Source: Phytophthora colocasiae (taxonomy: Eukaryota; Oomycota; Peronosporomycetes; Peronosporales; Peronosporaceae). From it: DNA of 64,000 nucleotides. Both the position numbers and the translations under genes were made by a program. The notes below the pieces were generated by a model. It ran no database searches. It saw only the letters and a list, made by a program, of their open reading frames with translations, and was not told the origin of the DNA. The DNA is taken from NCBI GenBank assembly GCA_018806915.1, contig JAGKQI010000087.1, positions 744,001-808,000 on the forward strand. Direction: 5' to 3'. Below are positions 28,382-39,535 of the stretch, piece by piece; position 1 is the stretch's first letter, and each line of letters begins with the position of its first letter.

Positions 28382-31300
28382 TCAGCTTCCAGCACTGCTT
28401 GTGGCCTCACGCTGCTTGGGTTTGATCATATCAAGCACTGCACGCTTGAACAAGGCATCGTCTGAGTCATTAGCATAGTTCCGAAGTAGTTGAGGCACGT
28501 CTTCTCCCATTGTCTTTAGAGGTTCCCATGAGTCCTCGATGGGTTCCAAGCCCAGCCATTTGACCTTGACCTCATACGCCCCCATGTCTTCGTTCACTCG
28601 ATGCTCCACGAGCCTCTCTACAGCCAATAGCGTCCCCTGGGAAGCGACGTGGTCGATTAACTCCTCGTTGACGTCAAGAGAGTCATCTGCGTAGAATTTT
28701 AGGCGAGACGGGTGCACATCCATCGTATTGCCGTTCACCAAGTGTTCTACCGTGAAGTAGTAGTCTGTACTACCCACAACACGGTACGGACCAACCCACA
28801 TTATTCGCATTTTGTTTGCATGCAGCTTGTCATCGACACGTGACCGTAGCACGTAGTCACCAATTGAGAAGTTGATCTTTTTTGCATAGTGGGGGCGATC
28901 CCGGTACCTTTTGGATTGGCGCTGACGCTCAGCCTTCACAGCCTTGTGCATGTTCATGACACTTTCTCTCAGATTGGCTAGGAGCTCGTCTATCTTCGGC
29001 ATTGGCTGAGTCAGCGTGATTACACGTCCTTTTTCTCCGGGAAGGAAAACAGTGTCCAGAGTGCTGGGACACGGTAGTCCAGTAAAAAGTTCAATCGGAG
29101 CGTGATTCGCTAGTGATCGCATCGGAGAATGGTTGATACTAGACTGTACTAGTGGTAGAAGGTAGGGCCAGTCTGTGATGCTGACCTTGAACTCCAGAGC
29201 CAGGGCTTTCAATACTTGTAGAATGTCCCTGTTCACGCGTTCCACCGAGCCGTTCTTCCACGGTGTGTAGGCTAGAACGAACTCTTGACGACCCTTCAGG
29301 CGTCGGCTCAATTCGGCGATCACCTTGTTCTTAAAGTGTGAACCCGTATCGCTCACCCACACTTTCGGTGTGCCAAAGCGGCTATGCCAATCTAGCATAC
29401 CACTCGCAGCTACCTCAGACGTTGCACTGTCACATGCCACCAGCTCGACAAAATGCGTGGCCTCATCCTTGAGGACCAGTGCGTATCGGGACGTTCCGAA
29501 CGATTCGCCAAGAGACAAAAAGTCCCAGTGCAAAGAGGCATTGCGTTCGTAGGTGTGGTGTGTTTCGCTGTATGGTCGAGGTATCACATTCCCGCCTTTG
29601 ACGTGTAGGCAAAGTAAACACTTCGAACAGAAGTCACGTACGAGCTCACTCAAACCTCCAATCGAAAACAAACGCTTGATGTGATTCTGCATGACGTGCA
29701 TGCCACGATGTCCGTTCTGTCCGCAATGAGCAATGATCATCAGCCGCTGAGTTAGCGTAGTTGCCTCACGAGGTATCCAAATTCGTCCGTCCACTTGCCA
29801 CAAGTCATCATCGCGTAGAGAAGCACCCTCTGGAGCAGTGTGCAGCGCTTGCTGGCTGCCAATCTCCTCTAAAGTAGGCCACACAAACCCTTCGTCGTCA
29901 AGTGGGCGTAACCTTACCACCTCAACACTCCTCGTTGTCTTAGAGTGTTTCTGTTTCCCACGGGTAAATCGCTTAGCAGAATGTATGCGCGCTGTAGGTT
30001 GAAATCCACCACCCCACCGCGAAATCAGATCTGCCCAAACATTATGCACACCTTCAATGTGCTCGATCGTGTACCGGTATTCCACAAGCTTAGTAGACCA
30101 CCTTAGCAATTTGCCGCGTACATGTTTCTTCAACGCCTTGCTGGGGCTGAACAGGTATATGATGTTCCTGTGGTCACAGTACAGCTTGAACCCCTGTGGC
30201 CGTAGTAACAGGTACTCCAACCTTTCGCACGCGTGAACGATTGGGTATGATTCTTTCTCGATGACACTCCAATTCAGAGCTGAGCCAGTGAAGCTGCCTC
30301 CCATGCACACCAGAAGTTCATGTTGTTGCTCATGGATGGGTACGTTGGGCTGCCACTCATTCACTTGAGAGACTACAAGTCCCCACCCGTAGTCCGAGGC
30401 GTCACTGAGGACGCAAAGCTGCTTCGTAGGGTCGGGGAAGGTTAGCATAGCTGAGTTACCAAGCAGTTCCTTCACAGCATTAAAACTCGCAGCTTCATCT
30501 GGAGTCAGGTCCAGTTTGACTCCTGCAGCCGCTCGTTTGGTCTTCTTTGTACCTGTCAGTGCGGCATCAACGCGTTCTTGCAAAGGTCTGGCCACCCTCG
30601 CATAATCCACTAGACCGGCCCTCATCCAATTACTGGCACACAGAAACTGTTGCAAGTCGGCGGCGGTGGTTGGTAGCGGCATGTCTCGCAAAGCCTGAAT
30701 CCGCTCTGGATCATGTCCGATACCATGCCGATTAATGATACGGCCACACCACCGTACTTCAGTTAAAAACAATGCGCTCTTTTTCGGGTTGAGTATGAGC
30801 CCATGCTCATCCAGTTTCAACAGAATCGCCTCTATTGCGCTCACTAGCTCCTCTGCAGTGTCCGCAAAGACCAGCAAGTCATCTATCCACACAATCACGC
30901 AAGTGTTCACCAAATCACCTAACACCATTTCAATCGTAGCCTGAAAATGCAGTGCAGCATCCGTGCTACCCTGCGGCACTCTGGTCGGTGTATACACACC
31001 TCGGTCTGTCATGTACGAGAGAATTTCCTGGCAACACTTTGCCAAAGGTAGCTGCCAGAAACCTTTTAGAAAGTCGAAAAGTGCATAGAACATCTTGCCT
31101 TTACAATGCTCAAGAGCCACCTCAAGGCTGGGCATTACGCCAGCAATGGGTTCAGTCACTGCATTCGTCGGTCGATAATCCACTGTCTGCCGAAATTCAC
31201 CTGTAGTGGGCTTCTTCACCGGTAAAGCAGGGCAACACCAGCGGCTTTCCCTATTTTCGTATACCCAGCCGAGTGACACGAGCTTCTTGTTGAACTCTGC

Positions 31301-32029
31301 CATGAATTCAGACTTCTCAGGGCTATACTGTCGAACTTTGCAGCGATAAGGTGTTGCATTAGGCTTCAATCTGATCTTCAGTGGGGGTACACGCGCAGGA
31401 GGATCATCGCCAAGCTCCAAACGCCATCCACCGTACTTTCGAACGACCTCATACAATCGACTAGTTGTATACTCGTCAATAGAGCCGCTGTCGATAGCAT
31501 CTCGCACTAAAGCATCAACGACATTCGTCACAATGTCACCAACGACAGGTTTCGCGCATGAGATTCCCTCCGAGTCGCTGTACGGATCATCATCTTCGAC
31601 TTCCCGCGTCGCTAGATATTCCAATTGTTGATCCACATCAATTCCAAGCTCGGCCAGTAACAACTTACCGACAATGAATTCATCTTCATCCGCCTCGACA
31701 ACTAGACATTGCTTAGTATCTTGACATCTGACAGGACCAGCCGCCGTATTTAAAGTCAGTCGGACGTTAATTGCATGCGTCGAGGTGAGCATAGCTCCAC
31801 CAACGGCTCTCGAAATGATTGGCGCATCCAGTTCGACAAGCGCTACAGTCGCATCCTGCTCGCAGAGCAGATCGACGTGCTTGCGCGAAATGATGTTCAT
31901 ATCCGAGCCGCTATCTGCACAATAGGGAATGTCGAGCAATCCGTTGATCACCACTGTTGGGGGGGTTCCTCCTATCTCCCGTAGACGGTGCATCAACACG
32001 CTTCGACCTGAACTTCTTGTTTTTGTCAT
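28382..32029 (-). CDS. Gypsy Pol polyprotein with chromodomain
   Basis: 1215 aa. Order: protease with YCADSGSDMN (about residue 38); RT with FDFLKGFWQLPL, PQGSTDAALHFQ and catalytic WIDDLLVFA (about 383, I-D-D in place of the usual Y-x-D-D context); RNase H with LSDASDYGWG and EKESYP; integrase with an H-H-C-C zinc region (HCGQNGHRG ... CSKCLLC), D in HWDFLS, DTGSHF and E in GSVERVNRD; and a C-terminal chromodomain-like segment (about 1140-1195, YEVKVKWLG ... DSWEP). The first 119 nt overlap gag in the +1 frame. The chromodomain probably targets integration to particular chromatin (family knowledge). Confidence 0.94.
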   Translation of the reverse strand: MTKTRSSGRSVLMHRLREIGGTPPTVVINGLLDIPYCADSGSDMNIISRKHVDLLCEQDATVALVELDAPIISRAVGGAMLTSTHAINVRLTLNTAAGPVRCQDTKQCLVVEADEDEFIVGKLLLAELGIDVDQQLEYLATREVEDDDPYSDSEGISCAKPVVGDIVTNVVDALVRDAIDSGSIDEYTTSRLYEVVRKYGGWRLELGDDPPARVPPLKIRLKPNATPYRCKVRQYSPEKSEFMAEFNKKLVSLGWVYENRESRWCCPALPVKKPTTGEFRQTVDYRPTNAVTEPIAGVMPSLEVALEHCKGKMFYALFDFLKGFWQLPLAKCCQEILSYMTDRGVYTPTRVPQGSTDAALHFQATIEMVLGDLVNTCVIVWIDDLLVFADTAEELVSAIEAILLKLDEHGLILNPKKSALFLTEVRWCGRIINRHGIGHDPERIQALRDMPLPTTAADLQQFLCASNWMRAGLVDYARVARPLQERVDAALTGTKKTKRAAAGVKLDLTPDEAASFNAVKELLGNSAMLTFPDPTKQLCVLSDASDYGWGLVVSQVNEWQPNVPIHEQQHELLVCMGGSFTGSALNWSVIEKESYPIVHACERLEYLLLRPQGFKLYCDHRNIIYLFSPSKALKKHVRGKLLRWSTKLVEYRYTIEHIEGVHNVWADLISRWGGGFQPTARIHSAKRFTRGKQKHSKTTRSVEVVRLRPLDDEGFVWPTLEEIGSQQALHTAPEGASLRDDDLWQVDGRIWIPREATTLTQRLMIIAHCGQNGHRGMHVMQNHIKRLFSIGGLSELVRDFCSKCLLCLHVKGGNVIPRPYSETHHTYERNASLHWDFLSLGESFGTSRYALVLKDEATHFVELVACDSATSEVAASGMLDWHSRFGTPKVWVSDTGSHFKNKVIAELSRRLKGRQEFVLAYTPWKNGSVERVNRDILQVLKALALEFKVSITDWPYLLPLVQSSINHSPMRSLANHAPIELFTGLPCPSTLDTVFLPGEKGRVITLTQPMPKIDELLANLRESVMNMHKAVKAERQRQSKRYRDRPHYAKKINFSIGDYVLRSRVDDKLHANKMRIMWVGPYRVVGSTDYYFTVEHLVNGNTMDVHPSRLKFYADDSLDVNEELIDHVASQGTLLAVERLVEHRVNEDMGAYEVKVKWLGLEPIEDSWEPLKTMGEDVPQLLRNYANDSDDALFKRAVLDMIKPKQREATSSAGS

Positions 32030-33035
32030 TGCTGGCTGACCGTTTTGCTTTTCGCTCGGCCAAAAGTTTGTCCTTTTCAGCCTCGTCCAAATCCGGGCAC
32101 TGGCTCAGCCAGTGGTCTTTACCACATTGAAAACAACCAGTCCGTGGCTTGCTTTGTGTCGCAGCAGGCGGCTTCGGTGCTGCCTGCGTAGGCACAGGGC
32201 GAGAATGCTCAGGAACACGCTGGACCTTCCTGTCCGTGTTAGACCTATTATTGTCTTGCCTCGTTGCGCCCTGCTTGGTGCTAGTAGCAGCACGAGAGTC
32301 ATTGTGTTGGTGCTTCCGTTTTGCCAGCAACTGATAGATCCTCTCTTGCTCCAGCGCCTTGTCCTTCACCAGCGAGTATAATGCACTCTCATCGGATTTG
32401 CAGCTTGCGTCTACAATGCGGAGATGTGTATCAACAGCCTCTCGCAATGCTGCAGGCTCAAGATGCTTCCTGAGGATGTTACATTTTTCCTTCACCCCCG
32501 TCTCAGTGGAGAAAATAGTAGCCATGCCATGTTGTAGGATGATCTCGTCGCAGCGCATGAAATAGTTAATTACACGCGCTTTCACATCACGCTCACGTAG
32601 GTTCATCTTCAGTTCGTCATTAAAAATGGCATCAACGTTTAGAATCGCGTCATTCATGACAGTGCCGATTATCTTGTCCAACTCTTCGATGATACGCTCT
32701 TCCGTAACGGCTTCAACAGTCGTGCCCCACTCAAACTTGCACAGAGTGGTTAGCAACTGTCGATTAAACGAGTTCTTGACACTCCGCAAAGCCTTCCCTC
32801 TATCTTCACCAGTGACATCACATCGAGCTTCAATTGCCTCCTCGTACTCTTGTCTTTCACGCTTCCATTTGACCAAGGAACTGTGAGAGATACTCGTCAC
32901 GTACGGTGGCGTAATAGATGTCGATGTCACGGGAAAAGAGGTAGAGATCGGTGCGTTGTTGTTTACTTGAGCAGCAGTCGCATCAGCAGGTGCTCTTTGA
33001 GAGCCTTGGTTGGTACGGCCGCTGCGAGTCCTCAT
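31911..33035 (-). CDS. Gypsy Gag
   Basis: The ATG is at 33035 (minus); 374 aa. An alpha-helical capsid-like centre is followed by a basic region and a zinc knuckle CFQCGKDHWLSQC (spacing CX2CX3HX4C, one shorter than the canonical form). The end overlaps Pol by 119 nt, and Pol is one nucleotide forward, so Pol expression would need a +1 shift or re-initiation at its own ATG (32029). Confidence 0.9.
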   Translation of the reverse strand: MRTRSGRTNQGSQRAPADATAAQVNNNAPISTSFPVTSTSITPPYVTSISHSSLVKWKRERQEYEEAIEARCDVTGEDRGKALRSVKNSFNRQLLTTLCKFEWGTTVEAVTEERIIEELDKIIGTVMNDAILNVDAIFNDELKMNLRERDVKARVINYFMRCDEIILQHGMATIFSTETGVKEKCNILRKHLEPAALREAVDTHLRIVDASCKSDESALYSLVKDKALEQERIYQLLAKRKHQHNDSRAATSTKQGATRQDNNRSNTDRKVQRVPEHSRPVPTQAAPKPPAATQSKPRTGCFQCGKDHWLSQCPDLDEAEKDKLLAERKAKRSASNDKNKKFRSKRVDAPSTGDRRNPPNSGDQRIARHSLLCR

Positions 33036-33063
33036 CGATTGCACGATAGACTAAAGTTAACTT

Positions 33064-33399
33064 TGTGACGTGCTCACGATTTGGGAGCTGGAACTCCCGT
33101 AAGCCAACGTGTATTGCTTGTTGCTTGTTGATCCCAAGGTAAGTTGGAAAGTGATCTTCCTACTCTAGTTCTCAGAGCGCACTCGCCTACCATGCTAGTA
33201 GTCCAGGGAGAGCGCCCTTGTATATTGCGTCACTTGCATGCACGAGTGCAAGTGCAAGTGCAACCAGCTGTAGTCCTTGTCCTCTGAGGTGCTAACAGTT
33301 GGAGATCAGCTTAACTATAGTTTCACACAGGTAGAGCCAACTACGTTGGCTGCGGGTTGAAGGAGCTGGCGTGTGAGCTGTGAGCTTGCATTCAAAACA
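33064..33399 (-). repeat. Gypsy 5' LTR
   Basis: Near-identical partner of 27659-27994; the gag ATG lies about 30 nt beyond it on the minus strand. Confidence 0.93.
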
Positions 33400-33645
33400 G
33401 ATGGAAACACCAACCAGGGCTCGAAAACTGGCGGCAACAACAACCAATGGAACAACAACGGTGGGAACAACAACAACAACCAATGGAACAACAACGGTAG
33501 CAACAACAACAACAACAACAACCAGTGGACCAACACAGGCACTCAGAACATGGGAACGCAGCAGAACGGTTCTCCGAACAACTACAACTTCAACTCGTTC
33601 CAGGGCAACACGAATCCTGGAACAGTGACCGCTCAGAATATGTAG
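33400..33645 (+). pseudogene. AA17-type LPMO pseudogene (LPMO 2), 3' part
   Basis: Beyond the Gypsy target duplication the LPMO 2 coding sequence resumes as Asn/Gln-rich repeats (GGNNNQWNNNG) and ends NYNFNSFQGNTNPGTVTAQNM. This half and about 250 bp of downstream sequence resemble the 3' end and 3' flank of LPMO 1 (shared CGACTGCAGTTTGCTGTTCG), not those of LPMO 3. The reading phase across the insertion is consistent with 27658. Confidence 0.9.
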
Positions 33646-33680
33646 TTGTTTCCTTGACGAGCTCAGCTCATTTTTTTTGC

Positions 33681-33693
33681 GTAGCGTAGCGTA
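33681..33693 (+). promoter_or_regulatory. Shared 3' UTR element, double GTAGCGTA
   Basis: It starts 36 nt after the LPMO 2 stop; same form as after LPMO 1. Confidence 0.55.
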
Positions 33694-34106
33694 CAGCCAG
33701 GAAAGAGTAACCACCACGATGCGATAAGTCGAATGTACTACATGGCTCCAACCTTTTTGCGAGCTTATTCCATTCGGTTCTTGTTGATTAAAACGATCAC
33801 CGGGTTTTGCTGATCGTCACATAATATGCCTACATGTATTATGCTGTGTGTGCGACTGCAGTTTGCTGTTCGAACACACGAACCGCAGCTTTCTAGGGCT
33901 AACCTTCTGCTGCTCGCACCCATGCGCGTCCAGTTCTCACCTTCCAGACAACCATGACGGCCGGAAGAGCTTCAACAATTGGATGCCGTAGCATCAAGCG
34001 TGAACCGCCTGTAGTCCAGTGTAAAGGGTCCTGTCATTGTAAAGTTGTTTGCTGGAAAACGGGTTGAACAGAGCAACGACTCGTAAGCCGTCGTGTTTCA
34101 CGGACT

Positions 34107-34123
34107 CGTTACCGCAACCTTAT
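34107..34123 (+). repeat. MULE left terminal inverted repeat core
   Basis: 17 bp identical, in inverted orientation, to 39835-39851. It contains the complement of the AAGGTTGC motif, which is repeated inside the element (for example 34135-34142 and 34156-34163). Confidence 0.88.
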
Positions 34124-34379
34124 ATGAGACATGTAAGGTTGCTATAGCTGGGATTAAGGTTGCTATTGTCATTTTCAAAAATTCCCATGGTAAGATAAAA
34201 TCAAATCCAGCTGTACTATCGGTGTGTTTAAGTACGATACTGTACTATATCAACCCGCCTAAGTGCGATTATTTAATAAGTACGATCAATGTGAGCCTCT
34301 CATTCCAGAAATTGCGCGGGAGCGAGTACACGCGTCGAGCACGAGCGAGGTTGGCGACCTAAACGAGGCAAGGAGCGGC

Positions 34380-37300
34380 ATGGCTAGGACACCGGGCACA
34401 CGGAAGTCTGGTACGAGAACTAAAGTTCGTCTATATGGTCTAGCGTAAAGCATACTGACAAAGACTGTATTATTTCAGGCCGCAAACGTACGTCGCCGCA
34501 TCTCAAAGACGTTTTGGCTACAATTGGTCTGGGGGGCGACACTGAAAGCAGCGACTATAGCCGTGATGAAGCCTACGAAGAGGAAGATAATGATGGTGGG
34601 TCCAGCTCTGAGGTCTCTATCGAAGAAGTGAATTCTGAAGAAGGTAAGGAGTTTCCTTTATTTGGAAGCCTGAAATCTTTGAAGCTCATGGAAGTTGTGT
34701 TCTATTTAGATCGTGCATCACCCCCTAAGAACGCTAAGCGAAGGGGGACAGCCACAACAAAACCAACCTCGGGTAAGGTTGCTTTTTGAAAAAATATGGT
34801 TGCTTTTTTGTTAAGGTTGCTGCATGACACTAAAGGTTTCTTTATGAATTTACAATATACCAGGAAATGTTATCCAGCTGCCTTCATTCAAAAAGAGAAA
34901 GATGCTGCAAGAAGCAAGTCAACTTGGTTCGAATGGTGACACCATATTCTCAGCAGACAACGACAGCTCGGAATACGTACCAAGACACCGATTCAGCAAG
35001 CACCTAGAAGATCTGGCATCAATGCACGATGGCGATGACGAAATCATCAATACTGTGCCACCGTTTGCTCCCGCAGAAACGCTCTCGTCTTGGGAAGATT
35101 TTGAGAAGGCATTCCAGACTTACAAGCGGAAGTATAACTTAAAGTTTCGTGTGCGCAGTTCCGAGAAGACGGAGAATTACAACAAGTACGTTTGATTTAT
35201 TGATATTCTAGCGCTGGATATTGCTAATGATGAAATGCTTGAAACGTAGGATCCACGAAGATCAACTGCCTACTGAATTTGAGTTCGCACATCGAATTTA
35301 TCGATGTACTCACGGGGTAACTCAGAAGTCAAGATCGAAGGGACAACGCAATCGCAAACAGCGCTACTGCAAGTGTATGGCACGGCTAACACCTGCTGTA
35401 TGTCTTGCTGATGATGGATCGTATGCAATTGTGATACGAAACCAGGTACAGAACACTATTTGCCAATTATTTAATTATTTTCTAACATGTTTGTTATTCT
35501 TACAGAATCATACGCATTCCCATCCAACCACGGATGCACAAGCCTCATCTTACTTGACTACAGACACCATGCCTTTAGATACGGAAGATCGGGAAGACGT
35601 GAAGACGCTGGTGGATGCACGCGTATCTTCGTCTCACATCAGCAATTTCCTGAACGAACGTATTGGTACGACTGGTATTTTGTGCGCTGATGTAGCAAAA
35701 GCTCACCTACATATGTATATTCTTTGCTATTTTACTTGTATAGGCTGCAAAGTGACTCCCCAGCAAACAAGAAACCTCATCCGAAGTATTATGGGCCAAG
35801 ATTCAGCCGAAGATATGCTGAAGAACATGCTCCACTCTCTACGTCAACTTGATGGTAGTGACGTTCTCGTTATACAAGACCAGATGGACACCACGTGCGG
35901 CATCGTGATTCAAACGAAAGTGCAGAAGATGATGTTTGAGAATTGGGGAGAAAATTTGACGATGGACTTTACCCACGGGACAAACAACCTCGGTTATCAT
36001 TTGGGTAAGTCTGTTATAGCAACCATAATGAAGGATATAGCAACCTTAATTTTTACAAATTGGTTTCTACATTGTACATTTCAGGCAGTCTGGTCGTCAC
36101 TACATGTACTGGTCGCGGTTTCCCTGTACTTGATTTCGTTTGTTTGAACGAAACTGCCCTCACGATGAAACGAGTGTTGGATTATTTTAAAGAGAAGAAT
36201 CCAAGATGGGAGAGCGTGAAAACTGTGGTGATAGACAAAGATTTCGTCGAGTGGAAGGTTCTAGAGGAATGCTTTCCAGGAGCTCACGTTCTACTTTGCC
36301 AGTTCCACGCCATCTCTTACTGGAAGAAGGTGATGAAGCGCCCCGTGTACCGTATCAAGGTTGCCGAAAGCGAGGACCTTCTCAACATAATGATAAAGAT
36401 GTTGTATTGGTACGTGTGTGTCTCAACATTGCCTCTCGACACATTTTAACTTCTATTATTGTTAGCCAGACACAGGCTTCATATGAAGCACGCTACGAAG
36501 AGCTCAAGTCATATTGCAAACAAGCAAAGAAGCATTCGTTTTTGGCATATTTTGAGAAAAACTGGAATACTTGTCGGACAATGTGGTCAAATTACGCTCG
36601 TGGACGGCATTTTACCGCGGGCAACACGACTACAAACAGGATTGAAAGCAACTGGAAGTACTTGAAAATGCTGCTTGGGGGAAAGACCCGGATTGACAAA
36701 ACTATCGCTGGGCTACTCCAACACCAGATGACAATTACACGTCAAATTGTTGCTGAAATTGGGCAGCTGCATTCAACTATGCGAGCGCCCGCGGTAGTCC
36801 CTAAATTTCTGAGAGCGGTAGCAAGAAGACTATCAACTCACGTGTTGGATAAGGTGAAAAAAGAGTGGGAGAAATTCGTGAATCAACTGGAAGATACAAC
36901 GTGCAAGCAGGGATCTTCGCTGCCAGAATGGAAAGTGTATTCATCGCACTACGAATACGAATGTGACGATGCATGCTGGACGTGTACCTGCCTATTTTAC
37001 ACAAGCAATCATCTGCCGTGCTGTCATCTGATGCATGTCGCCAGCCAGGGACATGGCTTCAAGACGCTACCTGGTATGTCAATTCCGAAGCGATGGAGTA
37101 CTTTCGAAGCGCTGGATCTTAAGGACGATCTTTCTTCTGCCGCGGACGCGCTACAACCTATTGTAAACCGTTCGAAGTTAAGGTTGCTGAAAGCGAAGAT
37201 AAGGTTGCCAGAAGATGAAGAGGGTTCGAGGGGGAAACCACCGGCATGTACACCCCCCAAGGGCGAGAAAGAGGTGGTGTTTGTTCGGTTGCGACGAAAC

Positions 37301-39229
37301 GAGCGTGCTAACCATGTTGTTCTTAGCTCCGCCGAAAAATATTCCTACGCAAGGTCTATGCTTGAGCCATTACTGCAGCATCTATCGGAGCTATCTAGTG
37401 CGAATTACTACCAAGAGCTCAGCGCTTGGAAGGAGACAGTGGAGTTTGGATTGAATGGAAGAAAGACTGGAGAAAGTGTGCGGGGAGATCGTGATAGTGA
37501 TGGAGACAAGGAAGCTGAAGCAGACACGTTCTCGTTTTTAGACCCTACTGAAGCCATGGGGATTGCTACTCTTATGGAGGCACGGGATTCCACTGAAGGC
37601 ATAACGGACGCCAGTAGCGAGGACGAGAACCTTCCTGCAACGCAACCAACGGATGATATCGAAAGAGAGGTAACGAGTGAGCAGAAAGCAGCGCCAAGTG
37701 ATGAAATCGTCTCTGAAGTCTCGAAAGCCTCGGTAACACCTGCTCCAGTGCGTCAAGTGGATATAATTAACGTACCAAAACCAAAGGCTAAAGGGCGACC
37801 CAGAACGACAACTAAACAGCTACGCCAGACAAAACTCTACCAGCGGCTCGCAGCTCACAAGTACCCCAGCAATCTGACTGTACAGCTGAACGATTTCGTG
37901 GTTTGGATGCGGAACACTCCGAATTTGAAGCGAGTTTCTGACGTAATGGACAAGTATCCGGTCCAATTGGAAGACGCGTACTTGAGATCAAGGCGTCTAC
38001 AGTGCAGCTGGGAGGCAATGCGGCCAGCCACTTACATGCATCCATTCGTGATTCCATCCGACCTCTCTCGATCTATGAAAGCCGCTATCAAGGCGACTAA
38101 GGCGGAGCAGCGTGAACCAGATCCGCTTGTTGATCATATTAAGCAGCAAGGCATTGTCACCGACCTTGTGGTGACAATCGATCCCAAGTTGTGGAAATTC
38201 AGCGGGTAAGGTTGCTCTACAGTTATGGTTGCTATACTAAGGTTGCTGTACTAAGGTTGCCCTAATTCTTTGTTCTCTAGGCAATACGTAGGTGCGTTAA
38301 CTACATTCTACGACGTCAAGCGGAAGATACAAGCTTGGGTTGAGGACAGAAAGTGGTTGGAAAGGGACTGGAGGAAAGTGGACTCAGATGTGAACCTGTT
38401 TGAGTCGGAAACAGGAACTGCTGGTCTTTTGAGTGATGCTGTCAGGAACCGGCACTGGAACATGGCGAATGAGATCATTTCAAAGTTTGCTTCGAGTCGC
38501 TTGAGTTCTGAATTTGCCACACAGCGTGGAAAGGGTCTTGTTTCTTTCGACAACATCGTTGGAGGGTTATGCAGAGGCTGGCTTAATGACAGTCCTATTG
38601 ATTTCTGTTTGGAAACTTTGGCTGGTGTGAACGAGCAGTGTTACGTATTGTCAACTTTGACAACGGCCATTGGATGGCCAACCTCCCCCGTTACTCCTAT
38701 TACTATGATGAAGTTTATCCTTCATCCTGTCAACTTAAAAGGAAACCATTGGGGGATTACTATTGCTCGGTTGAACTACGATGAAGGCAATGATGTCCTG
38801 CACGTGAGTGCTTACCTGTACGAGCCGCTCATTGAAGAAGATTACCGTGAGGATGTTGAGAGCGAGTGGAATGGTATTTTTGACGCGGATAAAAAGGTGG
38901 TAAAAGAAGGAGTGTGTGGTTTCGTAGAGAAATGGTGTCAAGCGACCTCCCCCAAAACAAAACTAGACATTGCACCTCTCCAGTGGATTGAAAGGCCCCA
39001 GCAGCCAGACGGTGCAAGTTGTGGAGTATTAGTGGTTGCTCAAGCTTATAGCTACGTCACAGGTAACCTCCAGTGGCAGAATTGTCGTGTCTCCGCCGAT
39101 GACGTGAAGGTTATGAGGCTTCGAATGCTGTGGGTCATCCTGTGCAACTCACGTGAGCGCCGTATGGCCCGTGCAACTACAGAAACGACGAAAACTATCG
39201 ACGCGAAGCTTGTGGAGGAGCTGAAGTAG
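34380..39229 (+). CDS. MULE transposase fused to SWIM finger and ULP1-type protease
   Basis: Ten exons keep one frame for 1403 aa: 34380-34410, 34479-34643, 34710-34772, 34864-35185, 35250-35445, 35506-35665, 35744-36004, 36085-36409, 36466-38205, 38281-39229. All introns are GT-AG. A nuclear-type basic/acidic N-terminus leads to a FAR1-like region. The MULE DDE core has candidate Asp in TMDFTHGTNN, Asp in VVIDKD and Glu in NRIESNWKY, followed by a SWIM zinc finger (CWTCTCLFY ... LPCCHLMH). The last exons hold a ULP1/C48 cysteine-protease domain: WLNDSPIDF, NHWGITI (His) and PDGASCGV (Cys). ULP1-bearing MULEs are known in plants; here both lie in one reading frame. Exons are predicted from sequence only. 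Confidence 0.85.
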
Positions 39230-39274
39230 GAGAAAGTAGCAGTATTAACATGGTAATACAGCCAACCAATATTA

Positions 39275-39535
39275 CTACCCTCTCAGTTTGTGTACCGTCA
39301 GCTCTAAAAGCACCCCAAACGATGAAGTACCGTCCAAAATTACACTTGAACTCTCCAAATCAGATGCCAAGCCGTAAATGCTCTCCTCATCCTCCTCAAT
39401 CTGGGAGAGCAGCTCCATCTGTAGTCTTAGTAGCTTCTCCAGATTCGTGCCAATCTTCTCCAGGTTGTTCTTCATGACCATGAGCTCGTTAATTCGGGCG
39501 CGCACAAGCTCACGGGCTAGCGATCTTCCGTCCAT
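39275..39535 (-). CDS. Small coiled-coil protein inside MULE, convergent
   Basis: 86 aa with an ATG at 39535. Composition is helical with heptad-like leucines (ELMVMKNNLEKIGTNLEKL, then LLRLQMELLSQIEEDEES). It lies tail-to-tail with the transposase gene, within the right end of the element. I do not recognise the family. Some MULEs carry a second, convergent gene (mudrB in maize MuDR), so an accessory transposition protein is possible; this is inference. Confidence 0.5.
   Translation of the reverse strand: MDGRSLARELVRARINELMVMKNNLEKIGTNLEKLLRLQMELLSQIEEDEESIYGLASDLESSSVILDGTSSFGVLLELTVHKLRG

Larger units (their letters stand above)
27659..33399 (-). mobile_element. Gypsy LTR retrotransposon (chromovirus), very young
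   Basis: 5.74 kb, read on the minus strand. The 336-bp LTRs (27659-27994 and 33064-33399) begin TG and end CA on both strands; I find one difference between them, near the end. The target duplication is GATGG (27654-27658 and 33400-33404), inside the C-terminal coding region of LPMO 2. A purine tract (TTGGGGGGCAG on minus) abuts the 3' LTR. Gag and Pol are both open and overlap in different frames. Pol ends in a chromodomain. It is likely a recent and possibly active copy. Confidence 0.95.

Noticed and set aside
27990..33400. Gypsy insertion without a target duplication (first reading, LTR ending TTCA)
   Set aside because: Extending the LTR by five bases to ...AACA, with one mismatch between copies, yields a perfect GATGG duplication.
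35692..35743. MULE intron with donor at 35692
   Set aside because: It would shift the frame; the donor GTACGA at 35666 keeps it and joins RIG to CKVTPQQ.
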